DNA of 64,000 bases from NCBI GenBank assembly GCA_034008185.1, contig CM067095.1, forward strand, positions 4,882,610 through 4,946,609. The letters run 5' to 3'. The notes beneath the pieces are model-generated. The model saw only the letters and a list, made by a program, of their open reading frames with translations. It was not told the origin of the DNA and ran no database searches. Position numbers and translations under genes: made by a program. Below, piece after piece: positions 37,520-51,100 of this stretch; the first letter of the stretch is position 1; every line of letters starts with the position of its first letter. This DNA comes from Gorsachius magnificus. Taxonomy: Eukaryota > Chordata > Aves > Pelecaniformes > Ardeidae.

Positions 37520-40500
37520 GCAGGTAAGCCAGGTAAGCACAATTTTTAAAATTTAAATGAGTATATATATTAACTGAGTGGAATCATTCTTATCTCCCTG
37601 TATGAATAAGAGCCAGAAATTTACCTTGTGCTAGAGAAGTAACTCCTCATTCTGTGAAATAGCTTCTTCTAAATGCAAGTGAAGGATACGGCAATAATCA
37701 GCAATTGATCTGAAACGATAGCTATCTTACAGTCAGTGGTCCTACAGCAGATGTTGAGACAGAAGACATATCAAGTCTAATGTCACAAACAAATCCCAAC
37801 ATGGCTAATTACAACTACATCATATGCTCAATGGTAGTCAACCCCCAATGACTGCCAGTGGGCACCGAACCTTACTTTTTAGCATCAAAGCACCAACACT
37901 GGTTCACTTGAGTTAAATGAGTAATTCTTTTCGCTGGAACTGGTAGCAGTCTCTTCTTTGCTGGTCAGATCAGCTAACTGAGAAATCACAAGACAGGCTT
38001 TACCAGCATGTTACACCTTTAGTAATTCCAACTGGAAAGAGCATCCTTGTTTCCTGCCCTAAGCTACAGAGCAGTCCTGCTGTTAAACAGCTTCTGTTTC
38101 ACCCAAAGCTGGTTGCACTTCAATGGCAAATCAATGACTGTTCTGCATGTTTTATATATTACAGGGATATAAAAAATAAAAGTAAAAAAATCAGAGAAAC
38201 TGACTCAGTACCCCAGTCAAATTTTGCCAATAAAAAGTTGTGTTTCCCCATTCAATTCTGCTTACTATGAAATGCCTAGTTTCCTGCAATGCTACCAGCA
38301 GCACTCCAGTAAATTCTATACCACCTGGATGGCTAAAAAGCAAAAGTAAGGTTTTAAACATTTCAGTGTTTGATATGCTGATAAAACTCTAATTACAATT
38401 CTTTTTTTACAGTAGTTATTAAAGGTTGGATTTTTATAAGCCAAGAATTCTCATGTCAGAGGTCACAGTCACTCAGTAAATTGTAGGATAAGCACCTTAA
38501 GTGATTATGCATGCAGGCAAATGTCCATATTATTTTTAAAGATATTGGTGCAATTAATCAGACTGATATAATTTGAATCCCTTTAAAATTTAGTAACTAA
38601 AATACTTTAGATTTTGAGACAGGAATTTGTCTGTGTAACTGAATTCAACCTGTATGCATACTTTTACACATAATACAGACACTATGTATTTCTCATAAAC
38701 AGTCCAGCGAGACAATCTTAAATGATGGTATTTTTTACTAAATTATTTGACAATCAGGTATTTACATGAAACCAAGATGAGGACATAAACCTTTAAAAAT
38801 TTTGCATGATTACTCATTTTAAATCAAATGCTGCAGTCAGAAATCAGACAGGTGACTGTTTAGCAGAAAAAAATATTTTCACAGTTACAATTTATCAAGT
38901 ATCTCTTAGGTCACTAGGATTTGCATTCATTTGTTCATTTCCCAGATTACATGCATAATTATTCCTTAGCTCTTTTCTAAAAAGATATTTTAGATCATAT
39001 AAGTAGAAGAAACGAAGACTATTCTGCAACACAGAAGGAACTGCAGGAAAGCAACAACAAAAAATTGAAGGAAATATGCAGGTAGTCCAAACCCTTATGG
39101 GGGTAATCACTGCTTACCTTAAGAGCTGTCTGCCAGTGATAATGTCCTAACAGGTTACATCCATCTACCTGCGTACGGAACTGGCGGGATTTTCCTAAAA
39201 ATGAAGTTACTATTTCAGCAACAGCAATAGAGGATGGTGAACTTACAAGTCATATACATCTTGCTCAGCACTTTGCAGGCAGAGGTCCCAAGCCACCAGA
39301 CCTATACCTCATCCACTCCACAGATGACTGCTAACACCCTGGCCTTCTGTAAATAAAGACCGTCTGAGAGGGAAGGCCTTTCATGATCATGATTTACCTG
39401 AAGTAGGGGTTTTTCTTCACAACAGTGAGTGGATCAATTATGCTAAATACGTAACACCAGTTTCATTACTATGAACCTGCCCTTAAGTCAATCTTTAAAA
39501 AGAGTTTGCAGTATCAACCTATTATTCTCTTATAATCTCTTCAGTACAGTTTCTTCTTCCTATTCTTGGAATACCTAGTCTTATCCAACAGGATCACGAT
39601 GACTGTACATAGATCATTCTCCAAAAGTTATGAGCTCTGGAATAAATTATTCTGTAACAGAATTAGCTATTGCAGCCTAAATAGGCCACTAATCTTAATT
39701 GAATAAAATCTGTGTAAAGAAGAAATTTACACTGTCCCAAGTGGCTCATAAGCACCGCATCCCCAACACTCAGGTTCAGCAAGTAGCCGCTAAATCCACC
39801 ACTGCTACCAAAGAATTTGTCAGGCACTCACAATGTACAACAGTAATAAAGCATCTAAAAATAAAAATACACAGGTGCTGGAACTTACTAGAAGACCCAA
39901 TACAGAGCTGCCATCCGTTCTCTAAGTCAACAAGCATTAGACTCCTAATTTACACCAGCGGCTTGCAAAATCTCACCGCATACCTACCTGTATCTTTCAA
40001 TCCCTAAATATCCTTGCAAATCCAGCTCAATCCTTTTATGTCCTGGCTTTCCAGTGGTGGTGCTACTTTACAGGGTATTTTTCCTCCACTCCCTGTTACT
40101 GCTGCCTGACAAAAAGCCATTGACATCTAATATCCACTCCCCTGCTCTCACTGTAATAGCTTTGTACTACGCCTTTCACTTCTACAGATGAACCAGTGTC
40201 CATACTCCAGGACGCCTCACAGCATGTAGTTTTTCAGCCATCAACCCTGTCATAAGGATCATACAGGACTTTGGACAAAAAAATTAAAAAACCCAAACCA
40301 CATCCATTCATGACAAATCCAATACTACATTTTCAGTAATGTTGCCTGACATTGGAGAAGACAGTATCACAACTGGACCACAACTGGACGGAACACAGAA
40401 TTCATCAGTTGCTGCAGGCAGGTTCGAGAATGGGTAGTAGCCCTTACAAATTAGAGGACAAGCTAAATCTTGTTTAAAAGGGGTCTTTACACATGTTAAA

Positions 40501-42126
40501 AACCTATACCTAATATCTGAAATATTGTTAGCAGTAGTTCTTTGCCTGGTGCGTCTGTTTTAGATGTAGTATACCAGAAAGAAAAGATCATTTTCAAGAA
40601 TGGAGTTTCAGCATATGGTCTGCACAGCCGTCACGTTCAGCAGCATCTCATACTGTAGCACTGTGTACTGGAGACCAAAGCCCACACCCAACCACAAGCT
40701 GAACAAGAGGAATACAAGAGCTTTTTGAAACAAATACTGGTTTAGAAAACCTGCACATTCATTTTTTCACCTGTGGTCTCTATACAAAATGGTATATATA
40801 TGTTTCCATGTACCTGTTAAAATGAAATTAAAAAAGGGGGGGAAAAAAAAATCTTCAAGTGGAATCGACACCAGAACATCATGGGCCTTATAGCAGCCTT
40901 ATTTAACAATTACATTTAGAAATTGATGAAAAAACATCACCAGAGCCACAAGTTCAGTAGCTATAGCAACGTGCTTAGCTTCTAAGAAGAATCAAATAAG
41001 ATAACCTGCCCTAAAATAGATGCAAAATAGCTGTCATTGCACATGTGTAGTTTCAGAGACAGAACATAACCATAAAAATCATATTTTTTCAAATGCACAA
41101 TAGTCCCTTTTACAGAAGTCAAAAAGCTACCCTACAGGCAGTGGGTGAGAACTGAATTTAATTCCTTTACTCTCAGTGTTTTAAAAGCTAAATCGTTTAT
41201 CTCAAAGCTTAATTGCACCTTTTAACAAATTAGACTTCACTGGAAATCATTATCTGTTTTCCCCCCTTCTTGTTACAATTCAAAGGCAGCATCTGTTAAA
41301 GAGCAAAAATGAACTGTTTTCCCCTCATTACACAAAGAGTAAAAAGTCATCCCAAGTTCACATTACTTTAGAAGGTAATTTCTGTTCACAACAATTTGGT
41401 ATGTGTTCATTCCTTTGCATCCAGTTTTGCAGGCTAATTTCCTCAAATATTTAGACTTAATTTGGCTTGTAACCATTAACTATGATCACGTTACAGAAAC
41501 TGCATGTTTCTTTAAGTTAGTATTCCATGTCAGTACCACTAAAAATATTCTCTGGGTTGTATCTTTGTTATACTGTGGGATCATATATTCCTCCATTACA
41601 CCAAGAAAACAAAACCCAGCAGTTCCCAGAACACTTACAGGCCATTAATCTGATCCATGTTCCGGAACGCAGGAAAAGCTGTCTTACTCAGGCATTCCCC
41701 TTCTGCAGGAGAAAAGCAGGTAGCTTGTCTCTGCCCTCCATCGATGGAGTGTTTCCATAGGAAGGCTACCAACAGCCACTGCACCCTCAGTCATTAGCTG
41801 GGTGACAACCAGCCTAAGCTGCACCACTGGGCCTCCTTGCTGCAGATAGCCTGGCTTATATCAACAGCTCTTTTTACAACATGAAGAGCGACTACTTCAG
41901 AATTATTTAAGTACAAAACACAGGGAGAACAGCTACTAGTACCTCATCAGAAACCACCTCTGGAGCGCAGCTGTTCTTTATGAACTAGAACAAAAGCTAT
42001 CCTGCCTCCTCCCAAGGACCCCTCGCTCTTTCTGCACGCTGGTTAGCAGTGTCACAGAACCCCACGCTTGAAAGACTTTCTCCAGAAGCTTTCCGAGAAC
42101 AATGCTGCTCTGGTTTGTTTGTCTGG

Positions 42127-42128
<2 letters not shown>
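37520..42128. other. Non-coding DNA; no gene seen
   Basis: There is no supported gene; frames are 102 codons or shorter and unrecognised. A short duplicated word (CACAACTGGA twice) lies near 40370-40390 and an A/G-rich run near 40827-40850. Confidence 0.6.

Positions 42129-42159
<31 letters not shown>
42129..42159. repeat. Poly(T) tract, 31 nt
   Basis: An uninterrupted run of 31 T. If it were the tail of a minus-strand retrocopy, the body would lie to its right, but no AATAAA signal or known sequence is seen there on the minus strand. The minus-strand frame over it (41997-42179) translates the run as polylysine and is not a gene. Confidence 0.92.
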
Positions 42160-42164
<5 letters not shown>

Positions 42165-45100
42165 CTCCCTGTGCTGCAATTAAGACTGCAAAAAAGAGAT
42201 GGCACAGACATTAGTTTTGCACTGCAAGGGATCAAGTCAAGCCAATTAACAAGAAAGTATTAATACTGCAAGCCAGTGTTTAATTTCTGGCCTTATTCAC
42301 AGAAGAAAAATGAGTTACAAACAAGACAACTAGCAACAAAAATGTCAGTGCTAACTTGGAATTCGAGCTTAACAAGAACTGTCACATAACAGCAAACCAA
42401 CAGATTTTAGGAGAACTAAAATAAACAGAAGCATTCGGGTTTTTAAACAATTTTTTAAAGTGTAAACAGTGGCTTCTAGGGAAGGGCTCTTCCCTCACTC
42501 TGATTATTCTGCCTCTGTTCATAGATGAGTAGCATACAGATTCTGCAGGCGTAGCTTTCTCCTGAATTGTAAGTATGATAATCCTTACCTACACCTACCG
42601 TTGTAAAAGCTTCTAGGTACTATGAGTGTAACTTAAGAAGAAAAACACTTGGTAAGTGAGAATAGGTTACACAGAATGCTCTACTCATTCTGGTAAGCAC
42701 ATAGATTTGGTTTTTGTTTTCAGAGTGCCACATTTCTCATTTTCTCTGACACAAAGTAGAATTTTCTCTGAAAAAGACTATTTGTTAGTTTCTTTAAATC
42801 TGATTGTCGGTAAGAGCAGAGCATACATCAATTCAAGCTCAAACCAAAAAGTCTGTAACTGGAAATAGTGAGGTAGTTTTTTTTTTCTGAATAGCTTTTC
42901 CTTCAGCTTTTAAACAGTACCAAAACTATCGTTCCTTTGCTGTAAAGTAACAGATTTACACATGTCAAGTGATAATTTACACTAGCATTATGGAGGTCCA
43001 GAACAAGCATATCATGGAGCATGTTTACAGCATGACTCCCAGAAATTTAAATCTGAAATTTCCATACCTTTAATAGAAGCAATGTAGCTCACTCCACAAA
43101 TTTAACTTATTGCTCTCATTTTTAAGATTAGCAGCATTTAGTTTAAAACCCTAAAGTTCTTAGTTTATCTCCCATGTGAACTTAGACTTGCTCAATTCTT
43201 GACATTCAAGGTACAATCCTATAATACGGAAATACAAAATAATGTAGTGAAGACTGTTTCATTCCTTTGGAAAGAAAGAGCAAAGAACAGCCAAGCAAAG
43301 ACTGGAAGTAAATAGCACTGTAATAGGTCATTTCACTCCACTGGTAGGAGTTCAGGCTTAATTACTCAGCAGTTTAGATTCCAGTGTGTGGTTTGCCTTT
43401 CAGTAAAGCAGCACACATCACCACCCTTCAATCCCTGATAGCTAGAAAAGTAGGGACACTGCAGTCGCTGCTGCAGTATAATCCACATACATACTTTGTA
43501 ACTTGCATCCAGTAGTCCTCACCCCATTTTGGATTTGATTAATGCTTTCATTTGGTTCACCCAATTTAAAGAATAGCATGAAAGTTTATTGTTCATTTGG
43601 ACAGGTCATTTTATAATGTTAGACAAACACTAGGAGAGGGACGCAAATCTATTTATCATCAAGGAGGAAACTATGTTCAATTACTTACAACTACCGCTCT
43701 CCATGCCCAAATTTGTTTAACCCAACTGTTCCAGTTTGGTCAGCTGGCTGACAAAAGATACATTTAATAGTGCAGACTGCAGTATTGCCACAGTAAAAGT
43801 GGTGATTCATGCTAACCATAAATTAGGCAAAGGCCCTTTTAAAGTTGCCATTGACTTTTAATTACAAAATTAATTTAGCTGGACTGAAGGTACCAATAAA
43901 GTTGCCACTGTTAGCAGTACAGTTGTGGAACTAGCTTGGCCTTAGCAGACAAGTAGATCAACCCTTGCAGAATCCCAGTGGAAGCAAACAGGTTTGGATT
44001 TAATGTTGAATAACTTTCTGTCAGCAAGAGTTCAGAAACCCCACCGTTTATAATGGGCCATTACCTTCGGAGGATGTATTATTGCTATAATCTGTCTGCT
44101 AGCATCAGCCATGAACATGGTCTCTTTTTTGATAAAAAGCCGGTACTTTCAAAAGAGGCCTTTTCCTGCTTGGCTCTGTTATGTCTTTAACAGAGAAATA
44201 TATTTAAACTCTCGGGGAATTGCTTGGTCCATGATTTGCCTTACAGAAGTAGGGGTCCATGCACTTTGAACCGCACATATAGAGGATCTAACATTTCCAT
44301 CAGCATCAGTGTTTGCTTATTTGCTGTACATAAATGGAAAATCCAGTGGCTCTGACAAAGCACTGGATATTGAGAAAGAAGGTGAGGCAATATAAGACAG
44401 TAGACACATTCAGGATTTCCAAATATCAGGAAGTTCATGTATACAGATGCAAAATCCTCTTTGAGAAAGACTGGCCACAATTTTAATGAGATACTTGTTG
44501 AAAGTGAATAATGCAGTAATCACTGCAGTGAGTATTTTCATGCAGCCATCAGCAAAAACCGTCCTATTTTCATAATGCACAAAGAAATAAGAAAGGCAAT
44601 TTTATTATCAAGGTTAATATACACTTTCTTCTATATGCAATGGTAACATTGAGATCAAAATATAAAAAGGTGGGAAATTATTAAAAAGATTTTTTTTGTT
44701 GTTGTTGTTCCCTGGAGTTGGAGGTGGTACATGTTATCCAAGACTTACATAAGTAGTCTCATGTGACTCCTTGGCTGTTGCAGAAAAACCCTGCAACCAA
44801 ATCTGCTTTTGGATCATTTCAAACATTAGCACTGTGTTTGAAAGTTCTCAACTACGCATCAAATACAACAGATTTAATTTCGTTAGCACTGAGTGAACGC
44901 AGGAAGTAACTTCATTTCCCACACAGATTCCAAACGGTATCTTTGAAGCTCCCTTCTCTTTAAAAGCATTAGGTTTCAGTGACCTGTGCTTTGGGAAAAT
45001 TGTGGGCGGGTTTCCAGATAGAAACATGAATCATTTCCAAGCATTTACAAGTTTACTTTCCACTTCAGTTTTCCCAGGGGGATGAGAAAAGGGGATTTTT

Positions 45101-48100
45101 AATACAAAGCTATGCATCCATAATATTAAATGGTTTCAGCATCTTAAACTGTAGTGATGTTTCGGCTGAATTAAGGATGCACAGCTATAAAGTTTTAAAG
45201 GTATTTAAAGACCTTTGTGTCCAGAATATCAACTTCAGCAAGTCGTGATTTGGCTCTTCAGTTTTCCATAGCAGCTTTATAGAAAACAAATTATTTATAG
45301 GAGTCTCAGGAGCATTGGTGAAAAAAGTACCGATCTTGTTCAAATATGTTTTTTCCATCCCTCACTTAACACCTCTCAATCAATGCCAGCAGCACTGCAA
45401 TTGATCTAATTGTGTGTCAATCACTCCAACTATTATTCACAGATTTTTCTCAGATATACTTCCTCAAGTGGGAATCTGGGCAAGGAAGTCTTTGGGTTGG
45501 GTTTTTTTTTTTAAAGTTAAAAAACAAAGAATGACAAGAACTCACACTCATGAGGGATTTTAATACCCCTAATACACAGATGAGAAAAAATACACACGTA
45601 TATTCTTGATCCCCCCCCTCAAATAGCTTTTTTTCCCCCTCGGTATATTTGGTATACATAATTTTTAAATAGGAAATAGAATCAACTGTTAGGATGAAAA
45701 GAGACTATCATGTACTCTGTTAGCTCCCACTATTTCATAAACTGCTAAGCTCAGCACCCAGCACTGGAGAAGTTTTATAAAAAAAAGAAATGGGGAAGGA
45801 GCAGTGAAAACTCTAGCCAGACTTTTTCTAGGAGTACGCTGAATTTGTCAGCTGGAGAAAATGGTTCTTTAATTGTAAACAAGTAAAAATAAACAAGACT
45901 GAAGAAAAATAACAAAGCCAGGCTGAATAACTCAGAAGCTGCTCATCCTCTGTATTCTTCAGCATAAGTTTAAGCAAAAGACAAATTCAAACACTGCACT
46001 GACCCCTATCACTCACCCTCTCCAGTGCAAGATCCAATGAAGGTATCAAATGATATCTGATCTCTAGCAATAGCTAAGAAAATGAGACGACAAATAGACA
46101 ATTACATTAGCAGAACTGTAAACCGAATTTCTAAAATTAATTATCACATGGGCACAGGCAAGGGCCATGAGGAAGGCTCTGTAGAAACTTAGACTAAGCA
46201 GGAACCCTCCTTCAAGTAAGCTCTTTTCTTTATGGTGTTTTGGGGGCAGGGAAAAAAGGAACAGGAACACAACAAACTGGCATGCTACTCAAGGTGTCAA
46301 AACACTTTTCTGGCCTGTGTTGGGTCAAGTTCCAAAACATCAGGGAAACTGCACTGGACCAGGTCTGTGTAGGTAGAACTTCACAGGTTAGCATGACTCC
46401 AGTTACAGCACATTCACATTGTCTCTACTCCTTTATTGCTCCATGAACCAGACACAGTATGTTGACAGGACACAAGCCTAGCTGGTTATCTCCATCAGCA
46501 CACAAGGAATGGTCAGTAAACTGTTGCATTGCATCAGAAATGTGTAAGATGCAGACCCAATTGCTGCACAATCATGAGGAGTGAGGAAACAAATTGATCT
46601 CTTGTGTAATACTTAACAAGCCCCACTGTAGTTACTAAATCATACTGCAGTTTAAATGGTCATATCCAAAATGCAAATAACATGCACTTGTTATTTTAAT
46701 ACTCACAAGACGGTGTGTGGCTGGACTATCACTGCTGCTGCAGCCAATAGCAGCAGGATGAAAATGTGTATGATATAGTCACTCCTTTCTACTTAATTCA
46801 GCCAATCAACCTTTACAGATGCCTCTCAAAGTAGAGCTTCCCCACAAACCTTTTCTGGGTCAGCTAAAAGTTTCTGCCTTTTTCATTTTTTTTCAAACCA
46901 CAGATAGGTCTAACAACTTAGTGCAGCCTCTGCGATACAACCAAGATCACAGTGGGATGGGCCAGGAATTAGCTTCCTGAGCCAGCTTCGTCAACAAAAA
47001 ATTGATATACACCCAGAGCACTAAAAATCTGTTAAGTCAATCTCAATGTTTCTCTTAAGTATTTTCACAGTTGTCTCTATGAAAGCATGAGAATCTTCAA
47101 TGAAGAATGGCCACGGATTTCTTACTCAAACCCACTTTTGGTAAGCCCTGCATCTCACTGTTTAGCCCCTCTCTAAGTTACTATTGGGATCTAAGTCAAA
47201 ACCAGTATGCTAGATGAGCTGCCAAATGATACAGCATAGCTCCATTAATCAGTTCTGGTTTGCCTAATTCAATATAAGTGCAGTCGGAGGTCGTGACACA
47301 CTTTCAGCTGGGAGAAAAAACAAGACCAACCTGGAATTCCTGAAAGACTGATTAACGTTCCAGATAGTCTGGCCCCAACTAAGTATAAATCAACAGAGGT
47401 TTAAAAAAAGAAATATGAACTTGTAAAATTAAATCAACAGGTCTTTGGAAGAGTACTGTTGAAATAAAGCTTACATTTTCTAAGTAAGCATACTGTTTCC
47501 ATGGATCTGATAATTGTGAATTTACTGCTTCCTTTACAGTTAACAGGTTTATGATAAAAATCTCAATTACGTGAGCAAAAATGTAGCTTCTTTTGCAGAT
47601 CCAGCATATATGTTCACAAAGATACTCATGACAGCCGTACAGGAACAACAGGCTATCCATAACTAGGTACATTTGACATGATACATTTTTACAAGTTAGG
47701 AAAAATTTAAGACCATTATTCCTAAATATGGAGCACAGACAACAAGGTACAAGAGCAGTTAATTTTTTAAAGTATTTTTCATATAGAGTCTGATTGAAAT
47801 CTTCATAGTTAAAACGAGGCGGCTATTTTCTGTGAAACTTTATCTGCTTACCAGTTAAATGCGATCCTTCTTGTTAGAAACTTGACAGATAACCAGCCCT
47901 GTAATTTTATAATCTTTACTAACATATTCTACGGCCAGTTAAAGACAGATTATCTTATGTTTCATGTTAAAAATAGATTTGTATGATATTAATCATTCCG
48001 TTGCGCTACACCACAGGTCTTGCTGCTGACCTTGCCATTAGTACAATAACATGTTACTCCTCTGACTTTCTCCCTGCTGAGAGTCCAACTGTGTAAACTG

Positions 48101-51100
48101 TTTTGTTCAAACATATTGCTGAGAGGCAAAAGGCACACTTTTCCCTCCACGAGCAAATAGGCAAATACTGTTTAGACATTTGAGTAACTGCTCTGGAGTG
48201 TATTTCTTCTAGGGACACATCATATAAAATTAAGTTTTCAGCAAATTAACATCAGGCTTCGGTTGTAACTTCAGCAATTCCTACATAGTTTTTTATCCTC
48301 ATAGTAGCCAAAGGCTTGGCATAGTCTTCTCTTCCTGTTCAATAGGGCCCTCTCTCTTAGCCAAGCAAATGCTTCTTCGTAACAAATGAGTTCATGTGCT
48401 TAAACATATTTGTTTCATTTTAACCAAACTACTTTTTTTTCCACCAAAATGAATAGTAATCTTGAAGTTTAGATCAAAAGACCAACTGCAAGTTCTCCAC
48501 TCTTGCAGAATACTGTCTATCTTCATAACACTTTTGATTTAAAATGTTATTGAAAGCTTTTAAAAATGGTTTCACAGATCATTTACCTTGATTTCATAGA
48601 CAAGGAGCAAGCCGTTTGCAAGATTCTGTCCAGAAAACACTGTTCTCAGATCAGTACCCATCAAAATTTGAAAATTTAAGAAACCAGTTATTCAAGAAAA
48701 TTATTCCAGGGTCCGGTAAACCTAAACAGGGCTGGCTTTGGGCTATATTTAACGTGAAACCTTCTGTTATAGATTTTAAAAGCTTATGTATGAGCTTGTA
48801 TTTTCAATTAATGTACTGAATATGCACTATTACTATGTAAAAGTAATTCTTCTCTGTAATGACTGACCAAATAAATCATAATAGCTGAATTTGCAAATCA
48901 GTTTCTTTATGTCAACAGCTTTGTCATATGAATAAATACAGCACTAAGCGAGGAGCAAGGCTTATCAGGCATCTTCTGCTGTCACTTACCTGAGTACAGC
49001 TACATAACGTGCCTGAAACCATCAGGCAAGATTTACACTCAGCAGTCAAGAACAAAAAGGACCTAATGTATCACAGCTGTCATCAGGTAAATGAGAAAAA
49101 TTTAACATGTCTTGAAGAAAAGAAGAAAGAAAAAAAAATTCCCTTTTGAATCACAGGAATATAATCTGTAATCTTATAAATTTACGGTAAAGTAGCCAGT
49201 AGACCTTGAGAAAGTAATTTTTAATTCTGAATTAGTGAAGTGATTTCATCAAAGCTTACTATCTTTCTGCAAATTGACACAGTTAAACATAATTGCTGGC
49301 TCTCAGCTGTGCTTAAATGGATGAGTTCCAACAGAGTGCTGTCATCCTACCAGTGAAATTAAAGCATCTCCCCTTTGGCAATGTAGACCGTTGTGATATT
49401 CATGACAAGATGTGAACTGTTTCCTCAACATCATGTAAACAGCTTTTAAGCAGGGCTGTGTCAAAATCTTGCACTGAAACTTAACAACAGAATAAACTTT
49501 TGTATTTTAGTGTCCCCTGGCAAATTAAGAGTTAATACTGTTCTGAAAAAAGCCACAAAACTGAAAAATACTCCATTTTAAATAGCCTTAATCTGTCAGC
49601 AGTAGACAAATTCAAAATTCATTTTAATCTAAAAATGTCTTTCAGATTCTGTAAGTACCATACTGTGTACATAAGCTACTGTACCTGTCATATCAAGAGC
49701 TGGTATTTTAATATTAATGTAATTCTTTACTTTTATGTTCCAATGGTATTGCCTTGAAGGCAGATGAAGTAAAACACGTACATACCTTGAATAAAACCTT
49801 CTTCACCAGCAGAAGGAAGTATCATTACTTAATATGTGGTGCTAAAACAACATGCTATGTCCTACAGAGAAGATAAAGATGTTGAGCCAATGCCATAGAT
49901 CTCATCATTTATGGGTACAAAGAAAAGCTCAGCACGGTGCTTACTACTGTGAGTAGTTCTTTTGAATTCAGTGAAATCCTTTGGAAGAGTAAGCAGTGCA
50001 CTCGCTGTAAGTACAGAGTGCTACTTTAGACACCTTATATAAAGAAACATTGAAATGAAAAAATTAAAAGAATGGAGGCATACATAGCATGTAAGTGGTC
50101 TTCCCAAGTTGCCTATCATAAACATATGTGTATTTCCAAAGTTATATAGTCATAGTTATAGTTCCTTAATAAATGCATGCTTAGAAGGACTTGCAAGAGG
50201 GGTGCAAATCAAGTAAAAAAGATGGACACTCAGTATAAGTACTTAAAGGCTTTGGGCATTTGTATCTGAAACTGAAGAAAAAGAAAGGAATATCTCAAGC
50301 TTATTCTCTTTTTAGTACTTAAAGCAGCAAACCAACAGCTGTAATAAAGCAATTAAACTTCATTTTTTTTAATAATTATAAAGCTGTATGTCAGACTGGG
50401 AAACGCAGAAAAAAGAACAACAAGCTGTAAAGCATGTCTGCTAAGGAGTGGAAAATGCTTTTGAAGAAACCAACTAGAGTTTCTGGGTTTTGTCTCAGAT
50501 AGTTCACCTTCAGATTCATGAGCGTGCCAGAGAGATGGAGCTGTAGCAAGACACCAAAGGGACCCTTCAAGGATACAATCAAATTTAGATTGGCTTATGA
50601 ATACACAGAGAGTAAACTTATCATATCTACAACCCACACACATTACTGAAGAATTCTAATGATTTTATGATTGTATAGCCCTCTCCAGGATCCTAGCTGT
50701 GAGTGTTAGGGAGAAAAAACCCTAACATTGACTGCCAGATGGGTATGACATGCTTCACTGGTACCCTGGGTGCTTCTGACAATCTGCCTGTACTGTCTAC
50801 CTGCTTCTTAATAACTATTTTCTCTAAGTCAAATGCAGCCAGGTATTTAAGGTCAGCTCTCTATTTCAGAAGAGGTAACTGTCCATCTGCTCAAGCAGAT
50901 GAGTAACTTGACTGTGTATTACCTGCTAGGTATACAGTTTTATTGTTGCAATACCAAAGAAAGAGAGAGACGTGTCAAAAGAGCTTTATTAGTGCTATTC
51001 AAGCAATGCATCTGAGCAATGATGTTTACTTTCAGAATAATAATTTGAGATTGGAGAATCAGTGTCCCACTGATATCAGAAAAACTCAAACATAATGTTT

